DNA of 64,000 nucleotides from Chelydra serpentina (GCA_037349315.1 JBAIAC010000057.1:6014001-6078000); one strand, 5' to 3'. Counted from the first letter of the stretch, positions 38,641 through 55,700 are shown. The notes: generated from the sequence alone by a model not told the origin. Made by a program: numbers and translations.

Positions 38641-40770
38641 GTGCCACGCAGTTTGGGAGGAGTGTGGGTGGGTGGGTGTGCTGGGGATCACTATTGTGAA
38701 AAGAACCGTGGAACCCTCATCTCTGAAAATATTCCAGGGGTTCGTCACTAAGACTCCAGCCCCTCAGTTTACAGCACGGACCCCACATGCCTGGCTGGAG
38801 CAATAGAGCCTTGTGTGAACAAGGACCACAGGGGCTAAAATTAGACCGAACACGCGGCGTCCAACAACGTCGCCACTCACCACAAAGGCGAACTCCCAGC
38901 CCAGTCGCTGCTGACCAGCCCACGTGAGAGACCCTTGTGTTTCACGTAGCCAGCCAGCCCAGCGCCAGCACACACATATCCCAGCTGCTCTGGCTCAAGG
39001 GGAAGAATGCAAGATTGCAAGATGGAAGGAGGGAGGACAATGGCCCAAATGGCCTTAGGCTCAGAGCAGCCAAATTACCCGTGCCTGAGCCTTCCCATTT
39101 CTTGCAGCGATGGGAGCAAAACCTGGCTTCCAAGCACCCTGCCCTTTGCATCTTGGGCCCCTCTCTGGTTACTTGCGGCTCCTGGGGTGGCTTTAGCAGA
39201 GCAAAAAGTCAAGCGGCTCTAATTAGGTATTGAAGGATGCGTCTTAGAGGGGACTGGGACACAGAGCTCTTTCTGCAGCCACGCGAGGCAAGGAGGCTGC
39301 CCTGCAATGGCGTCTGCACCAAAGAAGTTCATGGCGGAGCCACTGAAGTTGAACAATACCATCCAGAAGTATTTCAGTGACTCTTCACTGCAGCAATGGG
39401 TTTTCCCTGCTTCTTGAGACTTATGGTATCTCAGAGAGCTGCTCCGAGGGACAAAACAACCCAGCAGCAAACAGACCCTCCAGCCTATTTTCAGTCTAGT
39501 TTCCAGGCTGCTGGCTCAGGACATAGCTTCTAGCTTTGCCTTGGAAGTCAAGGTTTTTGGAGCAACGGGCTCACCAGATGCCTGGTATGCTCTCTGAGGG
39601 GAGCCCCTCTGAATTAGCCATTCCTAGTACGTGGGGAGACGGGGCACTTTGGAGAAGTTTTGTTTTGGAGGGAGCAACTCAGGAGCCTGTCCATGACCAG
39701 CTCAGACTAAACTGTGGATCTGTCTGTCCAAACATCCCCAAACCAACACAGCGTGCCTCAAGAGAGACCAACAAGAGAGGCCAAGGAGATAGAGCCTTCC
39801 CCTCTCCATCCCCAAATGTATCGCCCAGATGCCATGGTGATAGATCCTTGACGGACTCACTGCAGTGGGTACCATTTGGGAGTCATCCTTCCCCCAAAGA
39901 AACCATTACTCCCCAACCAGGGCTCTGAAAGAGCCAGCGCAAACCCCTCATGCCACCCCTCGCAGTGGCAATCCCTGACTCCCACCCCAGGACACCATTC
40001 CAGGGCTGCTCACGGCCCCTGCCCTTCCCTTACCTGTTTGCAGTGAGGTGGACACCAGCAGCTCTTAGATTTCCATGGCCAGAGAGCAACAACTCCCTTC
40101 CCCGTCACATTATCATTTCCATCCGTCTCATCCAGAGCTAGGCGCTCGCCTCCCAGAGGGCAGCCAAATGGTCCGTCACATCAGGGAATTGCAAGAGCGC
40201 TTGTTCTCGCTTGGTGTCTGTTTTTCCTGATTTCCTGCCTTCTGATGTATCATAAGCAAACTTGAGAAGTCTGTTCTCAGCACTTGCTATAACCACAAAA
40301 CGAACAGAGCTAATGAGAAACTCAGGGGTTTCCTGCCAGCCCTGGACTAGTGGCTCCAGAGATGAAAGCGGCTGGTACAGCGTGGCACCGTAACCCACAT
40401 TGCTTGGATGTCACATGCCTGACATTTGCACAGGTGTCTCCAGGGACCCCAGGGAAGCCCTGAGAGGGGCAAGCAGCTCCAGGGCCCTGCTGTTGTTCTA
40501 CACTGGTCTTCTGGGGAGAGGGTGTTAAGAAAATGTGGGGGTGGGGGGGAAGGGGAGGGGTGGGGAGGACTTTGACTTGTGTTCTCATTGGGTGACGAGT
40601 TCAAATGTTGCACATTGCAGCAGGGCAAACTGAGGAGAAACTAAAAAAAACCCTTTTAGACCCTCCCGCCCCTCTCCCCAAAAACCAGGTCTTGGTCACC
40701 AGGATGACTAGCCGCTGGTCAGTCTGTACAGCACCTGGCAATCTGTCAGTGGTTCAGGGGCGGCAGGTTT
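38641..40770. other. Intergenic
   Basis: No gene, RNA or recognised repeat. Confidence 0.5.
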
Positions 40771-40839
40771 GTAGAATTTTTGGTGGTGCCCAGAACAGGT
40801 CCAAGTCCCAACCCCCTGCCCTCCCCACACCTGCCTAAG

Positions 40840-41880
40840 GCTCTGGGATGGAGTTTGGGTGCTGGGTGCAGGCTCTGGGTTGGAGCAGGGAGTTGGGGTG
40901 CAGGAAGGGAGCTGGGGTGCAGGAAGGGGGTTGGGGTGCAGGCTCTGGGAGAAAGTTTGGATGCGGGCTTTGTGAGGGAGTTTGGGTGCTAGGTGTGGGC
41001 TCTGGGCTGGGATGGGGTGGGGGTGCAGGAGGGGGTTTGGGGTGCTGGGTGTGGGAGTGGGTTTGGGTGCAGGGTGCGGGCTCTGGGCTGGTACAGGGGG
41101 TTGGGGTGCAGGAGGGGGTATGGAAGGAGGTTTGGGGTACTGGCTGTGGGAGGGGGTTTGGGTGCTGGGTGCGGGCTCTGGGCTGGGACAGGGGGTTGGG
41201 GTGCAGGAGGGGGTATGGAAGGAGGTTTGGGGTACTGGGTGCAGGAGGGGGTTTGGGTGCTGGGTGCGGGCTCTGGGCTGGGACAGGGGGTTGGGGTGCA
41301 GGAGGGGGTATGGAAGGAGGTTTGGGGTACTGGGGTCAGGAGGGGGTTTGGGTGCTGGGTGCAGGCTCTGGGCTGGGACAGGGGGTTGGGGTGCAGGAGG
41401 GGGTATGGAAGGAGGTTTGGGGTGCTGGGTGCAGGAGGGGGTTTGGGTGCTGAGTGCAGGCTCTGGGCTGGGACAGGGGGTTGGGGTGCAGGAGGGGGTA
41501 TGGAAGGAGGTTTGGGGTACTGGGTGCAGGAGGGGGTTTGGATGCTGGGTGCGGGCTCTGGGCTGGGACAGGGGGTTGGGGTGCAGGAGGGGGTATGGAA
41601 GGAGGTTTGGGGTGCTGGGTGCAGGAGGGGGTTTGGGTGCTGGGTGCAGGCTCTGGGCTGGGACAGGGGGTTGGGGTGCAGGAGGGGGTATGGAAGGAAG
41701 TTTGGGATGCTGGGTGCAGGAGGGGGTTTGGGTGCTGGGTGTGGGCTCTGGGAGGGTGTTTGGGTGCTGGGTGCAGGTTCTGGGCTGGGACAGAGGGCTT
41801 GGGGTGTGGGAGAGGGTTCAGGAAATGGGGCTGGGCCAGGGATGAGGAGTTTGGGGTGCAGCAGGCAGGGGTTGGAGGCC
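40840..41880. repeat. G-rich minisatellite, 95-bp unit
   Basis: The word GGGACAGGGGG recurs at 41185, 41280, 41375, 41470, 41565 and 41660, an exact 95-bp period, with more degenerate copies on both sides. The unit contains CTGGGCTGGGACAGGGGG, TTGGGGTGCAGGAGGGGG and TATGGAAGGAGGTTTGGG. Because 95 is not a multiple of 3, the same peptide cycles through all three plus frames, which explains the long open frames. Not coding. Confidence 0.93.
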
Positions 41881-42179
41881 AGAGTGGAGGACTCCCCTCA
41901 TCCCTCTCCCTGAGGGCCCTGGGAAATACTCCGGGGGAGTATAAGCCCTGGACATTTTTAGTGGTGACTAGGCCAGGGAGAGAGAGAGAGAGAGCGGAGC
42001 TGAAAGGGTTTGTCTATTTAAAGGAGTGTTGTGTTTGCTAATGCCTTCTGAAAGGCCAGAGTAGATAAGGCCGGCAGCCTTTAACACTTGCTCAGCTGGT
42101 GGAGTTAAATCTTCGGTGGAGCCTTTGTTCCTCTTATTTCAGCCCAGCCGCTCTATTCCTCACAATGATCCTTTTTTTC

Positions 42180-42440
42180 ACAGTCGCTCGTGCCAATGGC
42201 CCCACACCGTGCTTGGCGCTGTACATGCACCTAGCAAGAGACGGTCCCTGCCCTCACGCGCTTACACACTAAATAGACAAAGAGCCGGGGGTGGAAACAG
42301 AGGAGAAGTGACCTGCACTGGACGCGAGCACACCTCGGCAAAGTCACAGGCCAGCGCCCCAGCCGCTGGACCACACTGCCTCGCCACAAGACACAGCGAC
42401 GTAATCCCCAGCATCCAACAACACCAGTAACCAGGCTAGA
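42180..42440 (-). repeat. MIR-type SINE relic
   Basis: GGCGCTGTACATGCACCTAG, GGTCCCTGCCCTCACGCGC and TACACACTAAATAGAC are typical of the 3' part of amniote CORE-SINE/MIR copies. Ends approximate. Confidence 0.55.
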
Positions 42441-43779
42441 GTGACAGAGTCTCTGGAAGAAAGCAAGGGCTTTGATTCTTCCTCTCCCATCCAGACCAAG
42501 AGGAGCGAAGTCATGAAGCTTCACTTTCAGCCCCTCTCCACCAGACCTGCGTGTTCAGTTGCTGAAGACAGCAGAGGAACCGCAAAGCTATTGTCTTGGC
42601 TTGTTAGATCAAATGTGAAGCCACAGGTATGAACAGCCTGCGCTGGGCAGGGGGAGGGGAAGGCAGGAAGCTGAATCTGTGGCAGAGCAGTTTGAAGAGG
42701 GGGTTGTTGCCTGGGTGGAGGGCAGTTAGCCCAAGCCCAGCACAGAGACATTTCCAACTACACTTGTAACAGCACCAATGAGCCATCTCCAGCCTCATCA
42801 CAGCGCAGGCTCTGGCAGCTTGCGTTCCTCATGCTGGTAATCCAACTGCAGCTAATTTGGTGTGTTGGAATTGACTGCACCGTGCATGAGGATCTCAGGA
42901 TCTCCTGGGCTGGGACTCTGTCCCTGGAGAGAATCCCTCTAGGAGAGCATAGTGCAAAGCGATGGGGGGAAATCGAAAATATTGAGAAGAGACAGGACAA
43001 GAGCAAATGGTTAAACCTCTTAAATTCAGCTCTCTTACCCAGCAGAGATGCTAACCTGGAGCTCTGGCCAGATTCCAGCTGATATAATTACATTCTGCAG
43101 CCCTAATTTCCCATGCAGGTGTGACAAGATCTTGACTTCCTGTCCTAAAGTATTGTGTAATGTTGCTGTGTTTTTTCAAACCAGTGCCTGAAGTCCTGGC
43201 CCCACCCCAAAGATGGCTGCAGTTCAGTAGTGGTTGGAGTGCTCCTCTCTTGGATATGGTTTGCAAAGGGCTTTAGAGACTGTCAGTACAAAAGGTGCTG
43301 TAAAAACAGCAGATGCCAATTCATTATTATTATTTTTTGCTGGTCAAAAAATGAAACAGTAGTTTTGCAAAAATTTCAAGTTTTCCGTATGTTTTTCTGT
43401 TTTGTTTTGGAAGGGTTTGAAATGGGCCCACTTTTTCAGCACTTGGCCTGATTTTTTTTGAATGGAAAACTGTATTGAAAAGGTTAGCAAAATGGTGATC
43501 AACATTTTGTATTTACCGATTAAAATTCTGAGAAAAACTGTTACAACTAGGCTTCCACATAAAACTAAAAATGTCACTAACATTGGCAATTCTTTTGCAA
43601 AAGATTTAAAAAAAAACAACCCACAATTTTAATTAAAAAAAAACAACCTTATTGTATTAAAAATGATTATTCAGTCCAGGAAATCTTCCTTTATTTCTGT
43701 TAAATATTGTGAGTATGTTGATCACTTAATGGGATCCGTCAGGGCAACTCAGAGCTCTTGGTTCTAACAGAGGTAATGT

Positions 43780-44060
43780 GCTGTTACGTTTCGAGCTGGC
43801 AACTTGGAGTCAGGACTCCTGGTGTCAATTCCTGGCTCTGGGAAGAGAGGGTAGTTTAATGGTTTGAGAAGAGGACCAGCTCCTAGATTCTCTTCCCAGC
43901 TCTGTCACTGGTTTGCTGTGTGTCTTTGGAGCAAGTCATGTCCTATCTCTGTGCTTCATTCTCCCCATATCTAAAATAGGCAGAATGATACTGACCAATC
44001 TCAGCTGGTTTGAATAGAATTTGTAAAGTGCTCTGAGATCTTTGGATGAGTGCAAATTAA
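43780..44060 (+). repeat. MIR/CORE-SINE relic
   Basis: Forward MIR core: CAGCTCTGTCACTGGTTTGC, GAGCAAGTCATGTCC, CTCCCCATATCTAAAATAGG, then GTAAAGTGCTCTGAGATC. Ends approximate. Confidence 0.85.
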
Positions 44061-44750
44061 TTTATTATCCATTGTGATAGTAAAAACTAATGTTCCCCTG
44101 AAAATTACCCTCTCGGAGGAGATTCCAGACACGCCTGTAAAAAGTTCCAGGTGAAAACTGCAAGTGTCTTCAGGGATGATCGCACGAGGACACAGCGAGA
44201 AGGTGAAACACGGAGCACAACCAACATGCCTATTTGCACGTAGAGGAGAAAAGGCACCTGGCTAGGCAGGGCTGCTCATAGGTTCACTGTGAAGTGGGCG
44301 CCTGCCTCATCTGAGGCCTCAGCTAAACCGAGTGGAAACAACAACACCCAGCGGAAGTGAGAGCGACAAACCCAGTGTTCTCACCGCTCGTTAGAAGGCT
44401 ATCCAAAACAGCAACGTGGAAGGGGGAGCAGGCGAGTGCGCAAAACCACTCGCCAGCACGGTCAAGGACGGATCGACCTGAACTGGAAAAGACGGCTGGT
44501 CAGAGACCGAGTCAAGGCAGTTCTCCCTCACTGTGTGTTTCCACCTGACCTGTGTGTTTCCGTCTGTGGGTGGGCGAGTCTGAGCGAGGAGGCCCCGTGT
44601 TTCAGTGTCCCAGATCACAGATGTGTCTGCAGGTCGAGGGGAGCTGACTGTGTGTGTGTGTCCCTGACCATACCTGTGTCTGGGGATGGAGCCAGGCCGA
44701 CTGTGTGTGAGAGACCAAAGGAAACAAGGACACCTTTGCAGACGCCATCT

Positions 44751-44756
44751 TTTATT
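44751..44756 (-). promoter_or_regulatory. Candidate FAM167B polyadenylation signal
   Basis: TTTATT on the plus strand reads AATAAA on the minus strand, 1.06 kb beyond the FAM167B stop. It is the closest canonical signal I noticed. Unconfirmed. Confidence 0.35.
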
Positions 44757-45811
44757 TCTGCACGGAAACTTCTTTCTTGGGTTTTCTGCAGCAGCGAATG
44801 GGACCCAGCAGCGTGACATGCATCACAGATGCCTTAGAGCAATAACTTCCCCCTCCCCTCCCCGCCCAGCTGAGCCATGAGGCTCACATGCTGGGAGAAG
44901 TCACCTCGCTGCTCACCAAACCCTGCCCCCTCTCTGCAAGCACCTGCCATGGCAGCCTGTGCACCTCTGGCCCCGCAGCGCCAGCGTCTCAGCTCAGGGA
45001 GGTGGGACTCAGGGGTTAATGTGAGTGCACAGCGCTGGGCCCTACAGATACAGCCGCTGCCTCCTAAGCTAGGACAGAGCTGGCTGAGGAGGGACTGGCC
45101 CCTGGCCAGAGCTATGGGGCTGAGGGGTGGGGATGTGGCTACTGCAGGGCATAAGAACCTTATCTGGTGGGCTGGGTGGGAGCTTTCCCTCTGTGGGGGC
45201 AGCACTGGCTCCACAGAGCACACCCACCCGTCTTTGCAAGGCAGGCCAGAAGGGTCCCCATGGCTGCTGCAGGGACTGAAAACAGTCACGGGCTCCAGTT
45301 CCTCAAGGGCCAGCGCTGCGCTGAGCTCCACCTGGGACCGGGGGGCTCAGCCCTGAACTGACTTGGCAGGTCTCTGCACCTCTGGCGCCAGGCAATCCAT
45401 GCAGCGCGTTAGCCCGGCCTCAGTTCGGCCGGGTTTGGTTTCTAGCTGGCGCGGGACGCTGCAGGGACTGACCAGAGGCGGCTGTGAATGGCAGGAGAGG
45501 GGCGGGCGGCAGGCTGTGGCAGCCCTGCTAGCCCACAGACCTGCCACACCAGTCCTCGGGGAGCGGGGGAATACGCTGTACACTCACCACTTGCCTCGGC
45601 TGCCCTAACTGGGCTGGTCGCTACGCTGGCCTGAGTATAACCCGACCCGCCAGCCCAGGACCTGAGCCGTCAGCCTGAGTTTCGAGGCATGCGCATGCAC
45701 GGTGGCCAGGTTTGGGGCGCGGCGCGTGGTCCCTGCGAATGCCCCCTGACGTGGACGGGCTGTGAAGAGGGGCCCTGTGCCCAAACAGCCCCGGGCAGGA
45801 GGCCAGGGCCC

Positions 45812-49274
<3,463 letters not shown>

Positions 49275-51679
49275 TTAATTGCCTGGAGGCCTGGGGAGGT
49301 GATTTTTTTTTAAAAAAGTGTATTATTGTCTCCAGCTGGGAGGAGACACCCTGTTCTTTGAAAGGAAGTTTCAGTGGGGAACATAAAGGATTGTAGGAGC
49401 GAAAAGTAATTTATCCCACGGACATGCCTTCCCTTCCCGGTCTATTATCGGGACAGAAATGAAACTGCTTCTCCACCCAGCTCCGAGATCAAGGGAGGCT
49501 GAAAGGTCACTTGAGATTCAGGGCTGCTACAGAGCCATAAAAAAGAAAAAAAAAAAATAAAGAAAAAAGCTCAGCTCCGTTCATGGCTTTTCCTGCCCCT
49601 CCCCCAGGCACTTATACAGCGCCCAGGGTGGATCATAGATCATACGGGCAGATCGTGCAGGAGAGGAGAGGTTAGAGAAAGGAGAGGCCTGGCATGGAGG
49701 GGCTGGTGTAGAGTCCCCAAGAAACATTGGAGTTCACTGCAGAGTCCCTGAGAAACCCCTCGGCCACGCCAGGGAAGAACAGCAAAGGACCCCTGCAGGC
49801 AGCATGACGCTGTTCTGCACCCTTAGCCGCAGGGCTGATATCCCGTGTGAGAGCTGAATGGGCACGTGGCATCTCCCTGCCGGTCACCATTTGGCCATGC
49901 TGAGTCGGCCAGGCACCCTTTGTGATACCTTCAGAGGGAAGGCCAAACTGGGGTGTGCGGGTTTGCTCTGTGCCCTGGGGGGCCACTCCCCGAGATCCCA
50001 GCAATAGGGCCTCCTAGACCTACAATTCTGCTAATAAATCCCACCCTTTGAGAGCTCTCATTGGTCACCCGCCTCCCAGCCGTGCTCAGGGCTTCTGGCC
50101 AGGTCACTTTAACCAGTGGCTTATTTGCTTCTCCACAGCTGTGCTGCATTTAAGGTGGAACCCAGGGGCCCTGGAGAGAATGGACAACCTAAGGAGATTG
50201 CAGTGCGGAGGCAGAATGCAGCATTTCTCCCCCCTACGTGCACCCCATACAGAAAAACAAGGACCATTCAGCACAGGGTGACAGGTAAAAAATGCCCAGC
50301 CTGTGGCAGAGAAGGAAACATGGGGTATATGGGGACCAGGGAATGTGATGCTAGTTCCAGGCAGGGTAATAGAGATTGTGGTGCTGGTTGCAGGCAGTGG
50401 GCCTGGGGGATTCTGGGTAACAGAAACTGCAGAGCTGGGTCTGGGCAGGGGCCCTGGGTAACAGAGAAGGTGGTGCTGAGGATAGGCAAAGAAGCCTACA
50501 GTGTCTTGGGAGGGGAATTGTGTACTAGTCACGACTCACTGTGCATATTTCTATCAGCCAGCTCTCCCCACCCCACCCCCTTTCCAGGCCTGTCTCTAGC
50601 ACTCTCTGACCGGGATGCCCTCCGTCTCCCCAACTCCCTCCGTGGCTGAGGGATTGAGACTGTCCCCTTTCCACAAATTCAATTCTTCAGCCCCCAAGGG
50701 GCGCGGTGCCTCCAACTTGTCTCCCTGCCCCCCCAAATTGAGGCCCTCTCTCACCCTGGTATCCCCAGTACTTTACTTCCTCCACTGCCCCATCCTCCCC
50801 AGGAGGGACCACATCATCTCCAGACCGGATTCGTTACCCCTGAGCCTGCGAAAAGCCCCCTGCAGTGATTCAAAGGCAACGCTCTTGGGTCCCCGCGGGG
50901 CCTGCGAGACCCACGCCTGGGCTCGTTTCATCTGCACCAGCCTTGCACCAGGGAGAAACTACATCAAAAACTGGTGCCGGGCCACCTTAAACCCGACATC
51001 CTCCCTCTCTGCTTCTCGGCCTCACCCACTGGCAGCCTGCTCAGTTCCTGTTGCTGGGTTTCACAACCCCTGCATCAGAACATGCTTATCACCAGCTTCT
51101 CAGAAGCAGCAGCTGCCCCCAGGTATCGCATGCCTGCTGCCGAAGCCGCTGTGCCCATCTCTGTGGCGCATTCCCTGCCGCCAGCACCTGGGCGCCCCTG
51201 TTGGCTGGGGCATGGCTTTCCCAGCCAAAGAATTCCTTTGCAGCCCTGATCCCAGCGCTAGAGGTTTGGGCATGAGCTCCCCTTGAGCGGGATCTGCCCC
51301 CTCTGCTGACCCAGCTCCCCGACTGCAGGCTGAGGGGTGCCATTCCAGAAACAGGTAAGGGCGGCGGCCGTTGCCGGGGGCCAGATGTTGTGGGGGGGTA
51401 TTAATCCCTTGCTGCCTGCTGCTGCTTATTCCCAAAGAGAAGCCTGTTCCCCAAGATGGGGCAGGCATCCCTGCCCCCACCCCTTCCTTAGGGGCGAAGG
51501 GGGTTTGAGCAGGTTCTGCCTAACGTCCCCGTACCGAGCCTGGCCCAAGCGGAGCAGCTCGGAAGAGGTTTCTGGTTTTAGAAAGGGGTCTATTCTGGAG
51601 CCCCGCGCGCCTGGGAATAGAGGGAGGGGGCTAATTGCAGAAAGGGGGCTAACCCCTCAGCCTCCAGGGATGAATTATA

Positions 51680-51800
51680 GATTTGAAGCTCTTTGAGGGC
51701 AGGGCTGGGTTTGTACAGCTCCTAGCGCATTGGGGCCCTGACCCCTGGCTGAGGCTCCTCCACGCATCCGCACTACAAATCCTAAATAACAATAGCTTCT
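51680..51800 (+). repeat. MIR-type SINE 3' relic
   Basis: CTTTGAGGGCAGGGCTGGGT, TGTACAGCTCCTAGCGCATT and GGGGCCCTGACC are typical amniote SINE 3' text. Confidence 0.65.
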
Positions 51801-51939
51801 TGCAAGGTAGGGGCTGGATTTTCACCTGCAGCTAAACATATCAGATTTCAGTAATAACCTTTCAATGCTAACCCTGGGGATGACCGATACAGCTGTACCA
51901 CCATCCATGCAGACATCTACGCAAGGAGAGACAGAGGGG

Positions 51940-52130
51940 TGGTCGTCAGCCTGAGCACAGGCCTGGGTGCTGGGAACTCCTCCCCGCGTGCTAACCCTGG
52001 CTCTGCCACTGACTCCCTCTGAGTCCTTGAGTAAGTCACGTCGCCTCTCAGGGCCTCCATCTGTAAAGTGGAGCTAGTGACGCTGACCCACTCCCAGGAT
52101 AGGATCCAGGGCTGAACTAGGCAATGCTCC
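51940..52130 (+). repeat. MIR/CORE-SINE relic
   Basis: CCCTGGCTCTGCCACTGACT, GAGTAAGTCACGTCGCCTCT and CTCCATCTGTAAAGTGGAGC form the forward MIR core. Confidence 0.85.
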
Positions 52131-52532
52131 ACCCGTGCTTTGCAGCTGGAAAGCTCCATGGGCCCCTAAGCAGTGATTAATGTGGGTCGGTTAAAAAGGG
52201 ATCGAATAAAGCAATGGAGACTAGACTGCAGGGGGTGACCCTATATTGGCCTAAGACAGTGCAGTGGAAAGAGGGAAGCTTGAACCTGTAGGAGGGGGCG
52301 GGAAGGAGATCGCAGACAGGATGCTCTGCGCCTCCCATGGCCTGTCCCCCGTCTCACACTGAGTCTCCATCTCCTTTTCTGGCCGTTTTAGGTGCTGGCA
52401 GAGGACTTTGCCTGGGCGCTGCTGCCCGTCAGCCCTTTGGGAAGGACACGCCCGTGACAATTCTTTGGGGCTCTCTGGGCCAGGCGCCCCGCGCTCCTTG
52501 CCAGGGTTCAGCTCGGCATCGCCGCCGTCGCC

Positions 52533-52729
52533 ATGGAGTTTGCAGAGCTGATCAAGACAGCGAAGGTGGAGAATGTGCAGCTCTCATGCCCCGGGCTCCC
52601 GCCGATCAAGGGGACGCTGTGCATCACCAGCCATCACCTGCTGCTGTCGTCCCAGCCCGGGGGCAACGGGGAGCCTGGCACGGTGGAGCTTTGGCTTCTC
52701 ATCCGGAACGTGGACGCGGTGGAGAAAAG
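52533..52729 (+). CDS. MTMR9L: MTMR9-like coding exon 1
   Basis: Residues 1-65 plus two bases: MEFAELIKTAKVENVQL, GTLCITSHHLLLSSQ, ELWLLIRNVDAVEKR. GRAM-domain start. Donor GTGAGT. Confidence 0.95.
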
Positions 52730-55700
52730 GTGAGTCTCCCCTGCCCTCTCCATGATGGCCCCACCGGGGAGGAGTGTGTCCCCCTCTGAGAGAGAGAGAG
52801 TCTGTGGGTGGTCAGACGCGTGGTGACCCAGAGAACAACAGAGTGGATCTCACCGACTCTGCACCCAGCGTAGTGCGGGGGTTGGGACGAGACACTGAAC
52901 TCTGCCTTCAGCTGCCATTGCTGAGTGTCCCCGTCGCGCGCTGCATCCAGCATGGGGAGAGCAGCTGGTTAGGGGACAGAACAGGCTCTCGCCTCTTTCT
53001 CCATTCTCTCCCCTGCCCTTGGGGCTAGCCAGAGCCAGATGGCGCAGCTCAGCCCCCGTGCAATAACCTCTCTTCTTTTCTGTGACTCAGTGTTCAGAGC
53101 CTAGGCTGGTACCAATCCTCCAGGACTAACAGCTCCCACCAAGACACCAGGTTTGGCTTTTACCCCCGTATTGGCTCGCTAACCCGCCTGGCTTTGCACT
53201 AACCAGAGATCAGCTTCCCGCTCAGACAGCTATGCTGGGCTGGGACACCAGGCACCTGTGTCTGCCACGCTTGCTTTAGTATCCTCTCCCCAGAGAGGTG
53301 GGGAGGACACTGGCCTCACTGCTTCCGTCAGGAGCCGGGGAAAGACGGGAGAAGGTGGGGCCTGACAGCCAGAGTGAAGGGTGCCTCCATCTTAGTATTC
53401 AGAGATGAGCCAATTTTCCTCTGGTGACGGACAACGCGCCTGAGCTGCTCCAGAACGACTAGAAACCCCCGTCCTTAACCCCTTGGGGACTGGTGGAATA
53501 ACGCACGCTCTAACACACGCTCCTTACAGCCAGCCCGTTCAGACCCTCCCAAGCACATGCTCCCACATTTGCACCTACGCGTGCACAGACACAGCCACGC
53601 TTCCACAATCACACATTTACCCATCCTCCAGGGCAGCCGTGAGGGCAAACAATGTGCCCAGCGCAGACGCGCCTCTCCCAGGCTGGGCTGAGCTCCCCCA
53701 GCAGCATCCTGGGCAATAAAGCCACGAGACATATTCTTACACACGTATGTTGTCATGCACGCTCAAGTTCTCACCTGCCTCTGTCTCTCTTCTTACATAC
53801 ATGTACCCTATGCTCACATGCATCCACGCTCACACATGCAGCAGCTGGACTCCACCTTGGGGGTTTGGACTGTAGTTGATCAAAGAGACAAGGACATAGG
53901 GTCTGACTCCTAGCTCCTGTCTGGTGTCTCCCCACAGGGTTGCAAGTTCCTTGGGCACAATCACACTCAAGTGCAAAGACCTGAAGGTGCTGCAACTGGA
54001 GATCCCGGGCATGGAGGAATGTCTCAACATCGCCAGCTCCACTGAGGTCAGTCAGTGCCAACTGGTGGCTCAGAGATTTGCTCTCTGGAGAAGGGAAGGG
54101 AATGGCCTTTTGGCCACCCAGAGTGTTGCTGGGGGCTGGGCTGGGATTGGAAGCCAGCCAAATGCAGCTCCTGGAAAGATCCTCTTCACAGCATGGAAGG
54201 TTTTAACATTTGGCAAGAGGAAGCACAGTGCCCCTGTGGTGTTTGCTTTGAGTTCATCATTAATGTGGGCAAATATTGACTTCCCTCTGGCCTTTGTTTG
54301 CATTCAGATCGCCTTAGGGGCTTTCAGACGCACCTGCTGGGTCCATCTCATTAGCGCATGGTGATGACCTAGGGCACCCTACTGTTGCCCAGCTGAGGGC
54401 TACAATGAAAACTTGACCAGGATCTCAAAGGCCTTGGCTGGTAACCCAGTCCTGTTCCCAGCCAACTGAGTGGAAGTTTTGCCATTGACCTGAATGGATG
54501 CAGGATCAAGACACCCTCATCTTTAATGTGAAGGTGTGGCCCAAAGAGAGTACAGTTCCCAGCATGCAATGTGCCATTTTAATTCAGGTGGCCTGACTGC
54601 ATTGCATGCTGGAACCTGTAGTTTCCAGGGGATGCACTTCCATATGGGAGAAAGTTGATAGCAATGACTATAAATCAGAAGTTAGGAATTGTAGAAAACT
54701 GATAAGGGGAATTAAAGGGACATAAGGAGAAATTTATGGCCAGCACAGTTAAAGACAATAAGGAGGAGTTTTTTAAATGTATTCGGAACAAAAAGCATCC
54801 TGACAATGGTATTGGTTCATTATTAAATGGAAATGGTAGAATTATCAATAAGAATGCCGAAAAGATAGAAGTGTTAAATAAATATTTCTGTTCTGTATTC
54901 GGGGGGAAAACAGTCTCATCAAATGGTGATGCCAACACTCTTTCCATTCCACTAGTGTCGCTGGAGGATATTAAACAGAAGCTACTAATAGACATTTTAA
55001 GATTAGCATGTCTAGAGAACTTGCATCCAAGAGTTTTAAAAGAGCTGACTGAGTTGCTCATTGGACCATTAATGTTGCTTTTCAATAAGTCTTGGGGTAC
55101 TGGGGAAGTTCCAGAAAACTGGAAGAAAGCAAATGTTGTGCCAGATTTTAAAAAGAGTAAATGGGATGAGCTGGGTAATTGTAGGCTTGTCAGCCTGATG
55201 TCGATCCTTGGCAAGATAATGGAGCAGCTGATATGGGGAGTCAATTAATAAAGAATTAAAGGATGGTAATGTAATTAATGCGAATTAACATGAGTTTATG
55301 GAAAATAGATCCGGTCAAACGAACTTGATATCCTTTTTTTAATGAGATTGCCAGTTTGGCGGATAAAGATAATAGTGTTGACGTTATATACTTAGACTTC
55401 TCTAAAGCGTTTGGCTTGGTACCACAAAGACATTTGGATTAAAATACTAGAACGATGTAAAATGTACATGGCACACATTAAATGGAATAAAACTTGGCTA
55501 ACTGATAGGTCTCAAATGTAATTGTAAATGGGGAATTGTCAGCAAGTGGGGGTGGGGGCTGTGGGGGATAATCAGCTGAAAGTGAGCTCCCAGGATAACG
55601 CTGTGGCCAAAAGAGCTAATGCGATCCTGGGATCCATAAACAAGGGAATCTCAAGTAGGAGCAGAGAAGTTATTTTACCTCTGAGTTTGGCATTGGTACA

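Larger units (their letters stand above)
41900..44740. other. Intergenic, downstream of FAM167B
   Basis: Contains two MIR-type relics (about 42.18-42.44 and 43.74-44.06 kb) and AT-rich text at 43.3-43.65 kb. No gene seen. Confidence 0.5.

Noticed and set aside
38334..38806. Cys/Val-rich open frames
   Set aside because: Degenerate TG-rich simple repeat.
40848..42041. Gly/Trp/Val-rich open frames of 195-306 codons
   Set aside because: All three plus frames encode the same cycling peptide because of the 95-bp unit. Low complexity, no family match.
54736..55248. 170-codon frame with reverse-transcriptase similarity as a host gene
   Set aside because: CR1 LINE remnant with a broken downstream frame and CR1 tail text.
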